DNA from: Acidobacteriota bacterium | Lineage (GTDB): Bacteria > Acidobacteriota > Terriglobia > Terriglobales > Acidobacteriaceae | Length of the DNA: 64,000 nt | Direction of reading: 5' to 3' | NCBI GenBank assembly: GCA_021803035.1 | Contig: JAJZME010000075.1 | Coordinates: forward strand, 1-64,000 | Part shown: in pieces, positions 16,141-25,372 of the stretch | How the letters are laid out: each line of letters opens with the position of its first letter | Position numbering within the stretch: the first letter of the stretch is position 1 | Made by a program: the position numbers and the translations under genes | Notes under the pieces: model-generated | Told to the model about the DNA's origin: nothing | The model's input: only the letters and a program-made list of their open reading frames with translations | The model's database searches: none

Positions 16141-16272
16141 CGCGACCGGAGCGGGGTTGGAGGCGCGGCAGGCTCTGGGCGTGTGCATTGCTGATCACAA
16201 GCAGAGGACGGCCAGCGCGATACAATTCTTGCGTGCCTCCGCATGTAGAGACCACATCAGTGGGGTAGAGAA

Positions 16273-19110
16273 TTGCCCGAATCAATCGAATGGCCCATGC
16301 GTCCGTCTGCGCAGCAGCAGCGGGCGCGCAAGGTGCTGATCCTTGTTGCTGTTATTGTTGCCGTTATTGTCTTCTCGGCCCGGACCGCCATCTCCTACTG
16401 GGTGAACCTGCTGTGGTTCAGCTCGCTCGGCTACGAAGGCGTGTTCTGGAAGACGAAGGGCCTGCAGTGGGGCACGTTTGCTGCCTTTGGCATTCTCACG
16501 TTCGCGATTCTCTACGGCGCGTTCCGCGCGCTGCGCCGCTTTCACCGGGCGGATCTGCCGGACACGCACACGATCTTCGTGGGCGGCCAGCCGGTGAGCT
16601 TTCCGGTGGACCGTGTGTTGCGCTATGGCGCGGGTGCGCTTTCGCTGGTGATTGCGCTGGCGACGGCCGGCGCGATGGCGTCGCAGTGGTCTACGCTGGC
16701 GCTTTACTGGTATGCGCCGCGCGGGCTCAGCCGGACGGTCGATCCGATACTGGGCAAGCCGCTGGATTTCTATCTTTTCACGCTGCCGGCCCTGCACCTG
16801 ATTGTGGGCTGGCTGCTGACGCTGGCGGTGCTGGTCTGCATCCTCGCCGGTCTGTTTATTCTGGCTTCTGGCGGCGCGCGGGCTCTCGATACGCACTTTG
16901 CGGGCGGCATTGATGTGCCTTGGCGCGGGATTCTGATCTCGGGCGGATGCCTGCTGGCCGTGCTGGCCGTGAACGAGTATGTGGGCCGCTACAACCTGCT
17001 CTTCAGTCATCACACCATCTTCGACGGCGTGAACTATACGCAGGCGCACGTTACGCTGCTGGGAATGCTGCTGATCGCGGTGGCGCTGGCGGCGGGCGCG
17101 GTGGTGGCGATTGTCTCCGGCATCATGCGACCGCGCGGCCGCGGGCTGGCCTACGCCATTCTGCCGGCGGTGGCCGTTTATGCGATTTTTGGCGGCATCG
17201 GCTGGTATGTGAGCACGCTGGTGGTCAAGCCCAATCAGCTGAACTGCGAAATGCCGTACATCGTGCACAACATCGCCATGACGCGGAAGGCGTTCGGGAT
17301 CGATCACTTCACGCGGCACAGGTTCCCGGCGGAAACCAGTGTGGCAGCTCTGGACGCCGCCAACAACAAGCAGACACTGGACAATGTGCGGTTGTGGGAT
17401 GTGCAGGCGCTCAAGTCGACGTTGCGGCAGGTGCAGGAGATCCGCACCTACTACTCGTTTCCCAATATTGACATCGAGCGCTATGACATTGGCGGCAAGC
17501 TGCGCGAGGTGATGGTGGCGGCGCGGGAACTGGACCTGAACAAGCTGCCCACGAGCAGCCGCAACTGGATCAACGACAAGCTGATTTACACGCACGGCTA
17601 CGGGGTGACGATGAACCCCGTAAACGGCTTTACTACGGAGGGCCTGCCCGATCTGTACCTGAGCAACATGCCGGTGCAGAGCACGATTCCCGGCCTGAAA
17701 GTGACGCAGCCCGAGATTTATTACGGCGAGATCACGGACTCCGATGTGTACGTGAAGACCCGGCAGCAGGAGTTTAATTATCCGCAGGGGCAGAAGAACA
17801 AGCTGACGTCGTATGAGGGCACGGGCGGCATTGTGCTGGGCGGAATGTTGCGGCGCACGTTGATTGCCTTCGATCGCGGCGACCTCACCAAGGTGCCGTT
17901 CAGCAGCGATATCACGTCCCAGAGCAGGCTGCTGATGCGGCGCAATGTGCTGGAGCGCGCGTCGGACGTGGCGCCGTTCCTCACCTTCGATTCCGATCCC
18001 TACCTTGTGGTGGGCGACGATGGCCGTCTGTACTGGATTCTCGACGCGTTCACTTCGTCGAACACCTATCCCTACTCCACGCGCTACAGCCTGGGCGGCG
18101 AGCCGGTGAACTACGTCCGCAACAGCGTGAAGGTGGTGATCGACGCCTACAACGGGACGACGACGTTTTATACCTTCGACCACAACGACCCGATTCTGGC
18201 GGCGTGGCGGCGCGTCTTTCCGGGGCTTTTCAAGGATGCTTCGCAGATGCCGCCGTGGCTGCGCAAGCACGTGCGCTATCCGGGAATGCTGCTGGACCTG
18301 CAGGCCAACGTTTACGCGCTCTACCACATGACCGATCCGGAAGTGTTCTATAACCGTGAGGACCTGTGGAGCATCGCGACGGAGACCACGCTCGGCAGCG
18401 ACGGCCAGCAGGTTGTGGTGCCGATGACGCCGAACTTCGTGCTGATGACGCTGCCCGGAGAGACCCAGCCGGAGTACGTTGAGATTTTGCCCTTTACGCC
18501 GGTCAGCCGCAACAACATGATTGGTTGGATTGCCGCGCGCAGTGACGGAAAGTACTACGGCACGGCGGTCGTTTACGACTTTCCCAAGTCGCGGCTGGTG
18601 GATGGGCCGCAGCAGATCGAGGCGCAAATCGACCAGAATGCGAAGCTATCGGCACAGCTCACGCTATGGAACCAGCAGGGCTCACATGTGCAGCGAGGAA
18701 CGCTGCTGGTGATTCCATGCGGAAAAGGGCTGTTATATGCCGAGCCGATCTATCTGCAGGCCAGCAATAGTCCCATGCCCGAGCTGCGCGTGGTGGTGCT
18801 GGCGGTGCAGAACAAGCTGGCATACGGGCCCGACTTCCAGTCGGCTCTGGCGGCGCTGTTTGGCCAGCAGCCTTCGACGCTGAGCGGATCGGAAGCGACC
18901 GAGGCCGCGCCAACGACAACATCGTCGACGCAGGCCGCGACGACACCCGCGAGGCACCGCGCTGCCAGCGTGAACGCGCTGATTCAGCAGGCAAGCCAAG
19001 ACTTCTCAGCATACCAACAGCTTACCTCGCAGGGCAAGATGGGCGAGGCCGGCAAGAAGCTGGAGGATTTGAGGCAGGTTCTGAACGAGCTGAACGGGCG
19101 AACGCAGTAA
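16273..19110 (+). CDS. UPF0182 family large membrane protein
   Basis: A 945-residue protein of the UPF0182 (COG1615) family, conserved but of unknown function. About seven transmembrane helices lie in the first ~310 residues, for example VLILVAVIVAVIVF and LLGMLLIAVALAAGAVVA. A long extracytoplasmic region follows, with a Thr/Ala-rich linker near residue 880 and a short helical C-terminus. The tracked start is TTG 16273 with GGGG about 7 bases upstream; an in-frame ATG at 16297 is an alternative and would still precede the first helix. The antisense 781-residue ORF is a shadow. Confidence 0.88.
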   Translation: MPESIEWPMRPSAQQQRARKVLILVAVIVAVIVFSARTAISYWVNLLWFSSLGYEGVFWKTKGLQWGTFAAFGILTFAILYGAFRALRRFHRADLPDTHTIFVGGQPVSFPVDRVLRYGAGALSLVIALATAGAMASQWSTLALYWYAPRGLSRTVDPILGKPLDFYLFTLPALHLIVGWLLTLAVLVCILAGLFILASGGARALDTHFAGGIDVPWRGILISGGCLLAVLAVNEYVGRYNLLFSHHTIFDGVNYTQAHVTLLGMLLIAVALAAGAVVAIVSGIMRPRGRGLAYAILPAVAVYAIFGGIGWYVSTLVVKPNQLNCEMPYIVHNIAMTRKAFGIDHFTRHRFPAETSVAALDAANNKQTLDNVRLWDVQALKSTLRQVQEIRTYYSFPNIDIERYDIGGKLREVMVAARELDLNKLPTSSRNWINDKLIYTHGYGVTMNPVNGFTTEGLPDLYLSNMPVQSTIPGLKVTQPEIYYGEITDSDVYVKTRQQEFNYPQGQKNKLTSYEGTGGIVLGGMLRRTLIAFDRGDLTKVPFSSDITSQSRLLMRRNVLERASDVAPFLTFDSDPYLVVGDDGRLYWILDAFTSSNTYPYSTRYSLGGEPVNYVRNSVKVVIDAYNGTTTFYTFDHNDPILAAWRRVFPGLFKDASQMPPWLRKHVRYPGMLLDLQANVYALYHMTDPEVFYNREDLWSIATETTLGSDGQQVVVPMTPNFVLMTLPGETQPEYVEILPFTPVSRNNMIGWIAARSDGKYYGTAVVYDFPKSRLVDGPQQIEAQIDQNAKLSAQLTLWNQQGSHVQRGTLLVIPCGKGLLYAEPIYLQASNSPMPELRVVVLAVQNKLAYGPDFQSALAALFGQQPSTLSGSEATEAAPTTTSSTQAATTPARHRAASVNALIQQASQDFSAYQQLTSQGKMGEAGKKLEDLRQVLNELNGRTQ

Positions 19111-19139
19111 GCAAGGCTTGCGGCGGGGAAGAAATAATC

Positions 19140-19400
19140 TACCCAACAGCAGCTTTTGGCGGTTAGCTCATGGGTGAACCCCCGGCTTTGCCGTGGAGGC
19201 CGCAGAGGTTTGCCTTTTGCGGAAGTCGCTCCGAGAGCCATTCTTGCAGGGCCTTTGCGGGAACGCCGCAGGTCCAGGTGACGTCCCTCCGGGACTCCGC
19301 GCATCAATGCTGTGCTTTGTCCCCACGCTGAAGCGCGGGGCTAATGAACCCTGCGCCTGCGGCGCGGGATCAGGGCGGGTTGCACGAATGCCAGGACAGC
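19140..19400. repeat. Cluster of short palindromic intergenic repeats
   Basis: Between UPF0182 and the next gene the sequence holds several small dyads: GTCCCTCCGGGAC, CCCCACGCTGAAGCGCGGGG, and CCTGCGCCTGCGGCGCGGG. A half-arm of AGCTNNN-like heptamers lies near 19149-19166. The layout is that of REP-type repeats rather than genes; the ORF at 19193-19474 reads across them and is not convincing. Confidence 0.5.
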
Positions 19401-19570
19401 CATTTCAGGTCCCTTGGCAGGACCACAAACCATCAAGCCTCCGGTCTTACCGGCGGATACTTGCTGGCCATTGATTTTTAGCGATCAGCTCGGCTGGCGC
19501 GGGAATGGGTTGTGCGCTTGATTGCCGTGGATTGCAGGGCGCATTGCGCGATGAAGCTGGAGCGCGCGCT

Positions 19571-19671
19571 TTGCAATGCGGAAATCGCGGTTATGTGCAT
19601 CCGCGTTCTTTGCGGGAAACAAAATGATCGGCAAAAAATCTGTGGGGAAGAAAAATAATCCAGGGGCGCGG
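19571..19671 (-). repeat. Interspersed element B, copy 2 (short form)
   Basis: Aligns base for base with copy 1 over about 100 bases: GGAAACAAAATGATCGGCAA...ATCTGTGGGGAAGAAAAATAAT. The long-form right-hand block is missing. It lies just beyond the stop codon of the convergently placed isomerase gene (19734). Confidence 0.65.
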
Positions 19672-19733
19672 CGTTTGGGATGCGGCCCGGCTGAACTCCT
19701 GATGTTTTGAGCCGGGCGCATTCGGGACGTCGC

Positions 19734-20555
19734 TCAGGCGAAACGGGCATAGGCCTGCTCGATGCGCGCGGGGATGGCGGCCGGCACTTCGGCGGGGTTG
19801 TGCGCGATCTCCAGCACGATGGCCGACGGCTTGGCCAGCGCCTTGAGGGACTGGACGGCGGCCGGCCAGTCGATGGCGCCGTCGCCGGGCCAGAGATGCT
19901 CATCTCTTGTGCCGTGATTGTCGTGGGTATGAACGGAGACGATGCGGTCGCCGAGGATGCCGATGGCTTCAGCAATGCCGGGGCTGATGTGGGCATGGCC
20001 GAGGTCCAGGCATACGCCCACGCCGTTGAGATGGCCCATCTGGAGGATGAGGAGCAGGTGTTCCGGGGTGGTGGGCTCGTTGAGGATGTTCTCAACCAGC
20101 AGGCTGACGCCAAGCGGGTGGGCGAAGGCGCCCAGATGCTCGAGCGCCGTCTGGGCGTACTCGACGCTGCGGGGAGACCAGGTGTCGGTCCGCTCGCCGA
20201 GGTGGACGACGAGGTGGCGCAGGGGGATGTGCTCGGCCGTTTCAAGGGCGCGCTTGATCTCGTCCATGGCGTCGATGCGGCGGGCTTTGTCGGGGTGAAG
20301 CACGTTGACGGCAGGCGCTCCGGCGCGGCCCATCTCGCGGTCGGGAAACATGGGGGCGTGCATGGAAAAAGCTTTAAGGCTGTTGGAGCGGAACCAGGCG
20401 GCCAGCTCCGCCACATGCTCGCGGCTGGTGTAATCGAAGTGCTGTCTTGCGGCAAAGATTTCAACAGCCTGCGCTCCGGCGCGGCTGGCAAGATCGAGCA
20501 GTCCAGGGTGCAAACGCTGATTCAAGAACAGATGCGTCGACAGCACGCGCAGCAT
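19734..20555 (-). CDS. Sugar phosphate isomerase/epimerase family TIM-barrel protein
   Basis: Xylose-isomerase-like TIM-barrel (AP endonuclease 2 family) of 273 residues. Motifs include a central VVHLGERTD, LLVENILNEP with the metal-binding Glu, VCLDLGHAHIS and VHTHDNHGTRDEHLWPGDGAID, which gives the late His/Asp ligands. Start at 20555 (MLRVLSTHLFLNQRLH) is preferred because AGGAGA lies 9 bases upstream; the tracked ORF has a 37-residue extension lacking a ribosome binding site. Substrate unknown; the family includes epimerases, isomerases and myo-inosose dehydratases. Confidence 0.82.
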   Translation of the reverse strand: MLRVLSTHLFLNQRLHPGLLDLASRAGAQAVEIFAARQHFDYTSREHVAELAAWFRSNSLKAFSMHAPMFPDREMGRAGAPAVNVLHPDKARRIDAMDEIKRALETAEHIPLRHLVVHLGERTDTWSPRSVEYAQTALEHLGAFAHPLGVSLLVENILNEPTTPEHLLLILQMGHLNGVGVCLDLGHAHISPGIAEAIGILGDRIVSVHTHDNHGTRDEHLWPGDGAIDWPAAVQSLKALAKPSAIVLEIAHNPAEVPAAIPARIEQAYARFA

Positions 20556-21197
20556 GGTCAAGCGCTCTCCTGCCCCGGCCGGATGGGGAATGCATGGGTG
20601 GCCAGAGACTGCTTCCATTGTCTCATTTTTGGTGCAGATTGGGCCATTGGGGGGCTTGCCGTTCAAGGTGCACCATGAACGGCTGCCGGTTGGGCGCGGG
20701 CAGGCGAGGTGGCTTTCTTGTCTTCAGGTCTGGTTGAAAAGAGAAGGAATCTGATGTCTGGGAGGAAGATGCGCGACTTTGTTGCTTGTTGCAGGGGCTG
20801 GACGGCTGAATGTCTTTTCCTGCGGCAATTTGAATATGAACTTGAGCGGAGCGGCGATGCCCGCCTCGTTATATCGCACGCCGCTCCCGCCGAAGCGGAA
20901 AGGGAAGCTGCACGGTATGTTAGGATGATGCTGTCTGCAAGTAAGTTGCCTGCCCTACGCTGCGCGTCACGGGGCGATAGACGGAAAATTCCCTGGAAGG
21001 CAGATGGAGGCAAGGGTGCTCCTGCAATATGCTGGAGGAGTGGGCGAAACGAGTATTGTCTCCAGGGCCCGTTAACAATCGTGACTATTTCGCGTCCATA
21101 TCTCTGGTGCGCCGTGAGTGGCTGCGTTGCCGTTCGAGAGAATATCCCATCCCACCGACTGAGAACCATGATGAAAACTGCTGATAGAGGGGCCTCG
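20556..21197. other. Long spacer without a supported gene
   Basis: 642 bases between the divergent isomerase and outer-membrane protein genes. The + strand is open over most of it, as a 5' extension of the next ORF, but the in-frame sequence lacks family character and a signal peptide is encoded only from 21198. It likely holds both promoters; I see no clear operator, terminator or RNA gene. Confidence 0.4.
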
Positions 21198-21911
21198 ATG
21201 CGAACGAAGTGTGTGCAGATTGTCTTTGTGTTGTTTTTCATTGCCGCGATGAGCGGCACAACAGCCCGCGCGCAGGCGGCGGCATCGTCCAGCGCGCAGA
21301 CGTCTGCGGCGTCCAGCGCGCAGACAGCGCCGCAAGCCCCGGCGCGGAAGGCCCCGCGATCGATGGCGGAGACGGACTTGTCGTTCAGTTTCTACAGGGC
21401 CTTTACCAGCTCAACCAGCGGTAACGATACGTTGCAGACGCCGTTTGATTCCAATGGCGGCATGGTGGAATTGCGCCATATTCAAAGTCCTCTCATCGGC
21501 TATGAGGTCACGTACGCGGACAACATCGCCGATCAGGCCTATGCTCCCAACCCCGGTGCGTGCGGCTTCCTCTGCGCCACACCGCCGATCAAGCTCCACG
21601 CCACTGGAAGCCAGGTGGGTCTCGATTGGGTGATCTCTGACAAGATGGGCGCGCTGAGCCCATTTGCGGTAGCCGGTATGGGCTTCTTCATCAACATGCC
21701 CAGCCTGGACCTGGGCAACATCAACACCGCAGTCAGGCCGATGTGGATCTATGGCGGCGGGCTGGACTGGGGCTTCTCCCGGCGCATGGGAATCCGGGTC
21801 CAATATCGGGGCAATGTATATAAGGCGCCTGACCTGGACGCCAATTTCAACGCGACCGGAAAATTCACGCAGAGTCGCGAGCCGATGATAGGTGTATACT
21901 TTAGGCTCTAA
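21198..21911 (+). CDS. Outer-membrane beta-barrel protein, function unknown
   Basis: 237 residues from the ATG at 21198, which has GAGGGG 5 bases upstream. Residues 1-26 form a signal peptide (hydrophobic IVFVLFFIAAMSG, then Ala-rich TARAQA). An Ala/Ser/Gln-rich linker follows to about residue 55. The rest has alternating aromatic/hydrophobic strands such as DLSFSFYRAF, IGYEVTYADN and MGIRVQYRGNVY, and ends in a terminal aromatic (GVYFRL), typical of small porin-like barrels inserted by BAM. The tracked 400-residue ORF extends 163 codons upstream without support. Confidence 0.72.
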   Translation: MRTKCVQIVFVLFFIAAMSGTTARAQAAASSSAQTSAASSAQTAPQAPARKAPRSMAETDLSFSFYRAFTSSTSGNDTLQTPFDSNGGMVELRHIQSPLIGYEVTYADNIADQAYAPNPGACGFLCATPPIKLHATGSQVGLDWVISDKMGALSPFAVAGMGFFINMPSLDLGNINTAVRPMWIYGGGLDWGFSRRMGIRVQYRGNVYKAPDLDANFNATGKFTQSREPMIGVYFRL

Positions 21912-22171
21912 GTTTTCAGCCGCGGTTCGCGCGGAACGGCGCGAACCTGTGGTCTTCCGGAATACAGGCGCAATCTATAAGCCTCGGGCCTAGTAAGACA
22001 CGACCAACTCGGCGAGCCCGGGTGCAATCCAACAACTTTGAATGGGTTCTGACTTCCAGCTTGAGCCGTCGGCATAGCTTATGGAGTCCAGCTGGAGCAA
22101 ACCGACTGACCCAAAGCAGCCAGCCAGAATTCGGCTGTTACGCTGCTGCGGCCAGCAGGCGTGAGTTCCAG
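21912..22171. other. Spacer after the barrel gene; nothing clear
   Basis: Part of a 650-base gap to the next + strand gene. Just after the stop, GGTTCGCGCGGAACGGCGCGAACC forms an imperfect hairpin (arms GGTTCGCGC / GCGCGAACC) that could act as a terminator, although the following sequence is not T-rich. Confidence 0.35.
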
Positions 22172-22417
22172 CTAGATTGTTTTGACCAGCGTACGGGAGG
22201 CGTTCTTGCCGGAGTAAACCAGCTCCATGTGCCAGGCGCCGGTTTTTCCCCGTATGGCGACCCTGGCTGAGGCAGGCCGGGCCGACGCAGGGCGCAGATT
22301 GGGCCGGTTGGTGGGCTTGAGGTATAACTGCGCGGCGGAGGCCTGTGCGGGCTTTCCATCCTGCACTATTTGCATGCGGTTGCCGAGGGTTTGCTGCAGG
22401 CGTGGAAGAAGCCACAT
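22172..22417 (-). CDS. Possible small hypothetical protein or gene remnant
   Basis: An 81-codon minus-strand ORF ending KTGAWHMELVYSGKNASRT and showing codon-position GC bias similar to real genes here. The frame stays open well upstream (at least to about 22545) without a credible start or ribosome binding site, which suggests the 3' part of a decayed gene. No family recognised. Confidence 0.25.
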   Translation of the reverse strand: MWLLPRLQQTLGNRMQIVQDGKPAQASAAQLYLKPTNRPNLRPASARPASARVAIRGKTGAWHMELVYSGKNASRTLVKTI

Positions 22418-22561
22418 TGCGGTACGGGAATTACGATACTCCGGTTTTGGATGGCTGCAAACAGGCAGTTTTTGAAGTGATGGTAAGGATGTGGCAATGA
22501 ACGGCCTGGGACGATTCGCTGCCGAGGGGGACGTTACGATTCTGGGGCAGGAGAAGCTCTT

Positions 22562-23485
22562 TTGAGAAAAGAATCGATGGCCGCAAAGCGGAATGGCACG
22601 CTATCATGCTTCATGCGTCTTCCCCGCGCCAGGGGCCTTTCTCTAGTGGCCCTATTCGCTTTCGCACTTTCGACAGGCTGGGCGAAGGGCCCTGCGCCGC
22701 CACATACGGCAGCGTTGAGCTCGGCGCAGGTCGTGTCTGAGATGCAGAATTACATCCGTGCCCAAAGGAAAGAGTTGAGGCAGTACCGGTCGCTGCGGAC
22801 CTACCGGGTGGAGTATCACGGCTACGACAGGAAGATTGAGGCAACGATGAAGGTTGCGGTCAGCTACGATGCATCGCAGGGCGAGAGCTTCCGCATCGTT
22901 TCGCAGAGTGGGTCGGCTTTTCTCTGCAATGCTGTGCTGAAGCGGGCGGTGCAGGGCGAAGAAGAGGCCTCGAAGGAAAGGGCAGCGACGGCGCTGACGC
23001 CGGCGAACTACAGATTCCAACTGCTGGGAAGCCAGAACCTGAACGGACGCCCGGCGTACGTGCTGGCGGTGGAACCGTTGAAGTCGGGGAAATTTCTTTA
23101 CAAGGGGAAGATCTGGGTGGACGCCTCGGATTTTGCCGTGATGAAGATCAGGGCGACGCCGTCGCGGAATCCTTCGTTCTGGATTTACGGTACCAGGATC
23201 CGGCTGACGAACGAGCTGACGAAGGGTTTCTGGTTGCCAGAAGAGACGGAAAGCCGGACCCGGGTGCGGATCGGCGGCAGGGCGGATCTGACGATCGACT
23301 ACGGAGCGTACCAGATTGCGCCGGCGGCGCGAACTGCCCGGATTATGCCGCTGCCCTCGCCTGTGCCCAAGCTGGCGGCGACGCGGCCTGAGCGCGAGGC
23401 TGCGGAGCAGAGTCCCTGTCTCAGCGGCGCAAAGAGCTGCCACACGAGCCAGACGAGCGCCGATCCGGCGGCTTCACTCCAATAA
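22562..23485 (+). CDS. Exported LolA/LolB-like outer-membrane lipoprotein-sorting-type protein
   Basis: 307 residues starting at TTG 22562. This start is supported by AGGAG 8 bases upstream, better than the later ATGs. A signal sequence LSLVALFAFALSTGWAKG ends at about residue 43. The middle region (YRVEYHGYDRKIEATM, GRPAYVLAVEPL, FLYKGKIWVD, FAVMKIRATPSRNP) has the half-barrel pattern of periplasmic outer-membrane lipoprotein-sorting proteins. The C-terminal ~50 residues are low complexity. It overlaps the convergent glycosyltransferase by 12 bases at the 3' ends. Cargo unknown. Confidence 0.62.
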   Translation: MRKESMAAKRNGTLSCFMRLPRARGLSLVALFAFALSTGWAKGPAPPHTAALSSAQVVSEMQNYIRAQRKELRQYRSLRTYRVEYHGYDRKIEATMKVAVSYDASQGESFRIVSQSGSAFLCNAVLKRAVQGEEEASKERAATALTPANYRFQLLGSQNLNGRPAYVLAVEPLKSGKFLYKGKIWVDASDFAVMKIRATPSRNPSFWIYGTRIRLTNELTKGFWLPEETESRTRVRIGGRADLTIDYGAYQIAPAARTARIMPLPSPVPKLAATRPEREAAEQSPCLSGAKSCHTSQTSADPAASLQ

Positions 23486-24709
23486 TTTGCGAAGGGCAAA
23501 GAAGGTAGCCGCGCCGAGCGCCTGGCGGGCGAAGAAGGACAGGCCCGGCCGTTCTTCGGTGGGCGCCGTCAGAAGAGCGGGAGCAGTGTGCCACATGGCG
23601 CAGGCGGCTTGGTAATGCTCGACGAGCTGGTCTGTCGCTGCCTCCCAGTTGCGGTTCAATGCGGCTTCCCTGGCGGCGTGGCTGACGGATTCTCTCAATT
23701 GCGGATTGGAGACCAGGCGCTGCACGGTGGTTGTCGCCTGCGCGGTGTCGTCGAACAGGAACCCGCTGGTGCCGTCATTGATGATGTCGGGAATGCCGCC
23801 GGCACGAGCGGCGACGACGGGCAGGCCCGAGGCCATGGCTTCAAGGACGACGAGGCCAAGGGTCTCGGTGGGCGAAGGCATGATGAAGATGTCGCTGGAG
23901 GCGTAGGCGGCGGCGAGTTCGTCTCCGTGCAGAAAGCCGGCCATGAAGGCCGGGAAGCCCGCGAAATGCTTCTGGAGGGCGCGGCGGTGCGGGCCGTCGC
24001 CGACCAGAGCCAGGCGAGCCTGGGGGACGGCGCGAAGGACGGGCAGAATCCGCTCGATCTCCTTTTCCGGCGAGAGCCGGCCGACGTAGAGCAGCAAAGG
24101 ACTTTCAGGATGCCCTTGGCTAAGCCGGGCGCGCATTGCTTCGGAGCGGAATGCGGGTTGAAAGCGGCCGGTGTCTACTGCGCCGGGCCAGAGCGCAACG
24201 CGAGCAATTCCGTGATCCCTCAACTGGCGGACCATTGTTTCAGAGGTGCACAGGTTCACAGCGGCGCGGTTATGGCGCATGCGGAGCAGCGGCCAGATAT
24301 AAGGCTCGATAAGGCCCAACTTGTAATAGGCGAGGTACTTGGGCAAGTCGGTGTGGTAGGAGATCAGTAAGGGGACGCGGAAGCCGTCGCCGGTGCTGCG
24401 CGCATAATACAACGCCGCGATGCCCAGCAGGATGGGCTCAACGGCGTGAATCACGTCGGGCTGGAAGTCATCAAGAATGCGGCGGATGGAGGCCTGAGGG
24501 AACGAAAGGCGCAGCTCAGGATATAAGGGCAGCGCGTGACCGCGGATACCGACGATGCGGCACTGCTCGTACTCTGTGACACCACCTTCGGGAGCGATGA
24601 TGAGCACATCGTGACCGAGCCCCTTCAGTTGCTTGACCGTCTGGCAAAGCGTGGTGACGATTCCGTCCACTTTGGGGATAAAAGTCTCGGTAAAGAGAGC
24701 AATTCTCAT
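23474..24709 (-). CDS. GT4-family glycosyltransferase
   Basis: Cytosolic GT-B glycosyltransferase of 411 residues. The N-terminal acceptor domain begins IALFTETFIPKVDGIVTTL, a start shared with sulfoquinovosyl and mannosyl transferases that glycosylate diacylglycerol or phosphatidylinositol. The donor domain carries LLYVGRLSPEKEIE (about 210-223) and the E-x7-E motif PSPTETLGLVVLEAMASGLP (about 283-302). The C-terminus has an extra ~60 residues rich in Ala and Leu. It is convergent with the LolA-like gene. Donor and acceptor cannot be assigned. Confidence 0.85.
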   Translation of the reverse strand: MRIALFTETFIPKVDGIVTTLCQTVKQLKGLGHDVLIIAPEGGVTEYEQCRIVGIRGHALPLYPELRLSFPQASIRRILDDFQPDVIHAVEPILLGIAALYYARSTGDGFRVPLLISYHTDLPKYLAYYKLGLIEPYIWPLLRMRHNRAAVNLCTSETMVRQLRDHGIARVALWPGAVDTGRFQPAFRSEAMRARLSQGHPESPLLLYVGRLSPEKEIERILPVLRAVPQARLALVGDGPHRRALQKHFAGFPAFMAGFLHGDELAAAYASSDIFIMPSPTETLGLVVLEAMASGLPVVAARAGGIPDIINDGTSGFLFDDTAQATTTVQRLVSNPQLRESVSHAAREAALNRNWEAATDQLVEHYQAACAMWHTAPALLTAPTEERPGLSFFARQALGAATFFALRKLLE

Positions 24710-24971
24710 TGATCGAGTAAGCTATTCGTCAGATGCATTGCATCAAAGCCTAGCACGGCAGAAGGAAGCAAGATACATATTTTTCCAGATCAGCCTGGAA
24801 GCAGGGCCCGGAAAGGGTGTTCTGGTTGCAACCCCTGTAATGAGCGTACTGGCTGCTGTTGTGGTACCGTTGCATTACGGCGTTCCTGAGCGGGACCGGG
24901 ATGTGAGGTCTGTGCTAAGTGCCCGAAAGTCAAGTTCCCGAAATTGGATCGTATTGAGGGCAGGCGCCGGA

Positions 24972-25346
24972 ATGCAAATGTTCCATCAGCCGGAATCTAC
25001 ATTTACTTCCCTCGCCGAGAGCCCGGCTCCCGTGCCCCAGCCGACGGATGAAACGACCCTTGGGTCTGCGGGCGGTCCGGAAGAGCCCGAGCCAGGATCG
25101 CGCGTCCCGCGCTGGCTGGTGCGGGTGGAGCTGGTGCTGCGCGTCATGGTGCGGATGTATATTGGTCTGGCCGTCTGCTATGCTCCTTGGTCGCCGATGT
25201 TTTGGGACCAAAACCCGCTGTTTTTGCAGTTTCCCACACTAGGGGTGATTGCCGTCAATGGAGCGGTGCGCGGGTTGGTTTCCGGGCTGGGGTTGTTGAA
25301 CCTGTGGATTGCGTTTCAGGACGCTCTTGAATCCTGGAACCGGTGA
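24972..25346 (+). CDS. Small membrane protein of unknown function, coupled to LOG protein
   Basis: From ATG 24972 (or 24978, two codons later) the protein is about 124 residues. It has a Pro/Glu-rich cytosolic N-terminal half and two hydrophobic segments near the C-terminus, MVRMYIGLAVCYAPW and GAVRGLVSGLGLLNLWIAF. The tracked ORF extends 113 codons upstream across the divergent promoter region and is not credible there. Its stop codon is within 30 bases of the LOG gene start and even overlaps a GTG of that frame, so the two are likely co-transcribed and coupled. Family not recognised. Confidence 0.6.
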   Translation: MQMFHQPESTFTSLAESPAPVPQPTDETTLGSAGGPEEPEPGSRVPRWLVRVELVLRVMVRMYIGLAVCYAPWSPMFWDQNPLFLQFPTLGVIAVNGAVRGLVSGLGLLNLWIAFQDALESWNR

Positions 25347-25372
25347 AAAACGGCTGGAGAGAACGAGTCGAA

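Noticed and set aside
16282-18627. 781-codon ORF antisense to UPF0182
   Set aside because: GC-rich shadow with Arg/His-rich composition and no ribosome binding site; the sense frame has clear membrane-protein structure and family identity.
19485-20491. 337-codon minus ORF overlapping the isomerase in another frame
   Set aside because: Ser/Pro/Arg-rich shadow; the 19734-20555 frame has the TIM-barrel motifs and a ribosome binding site.
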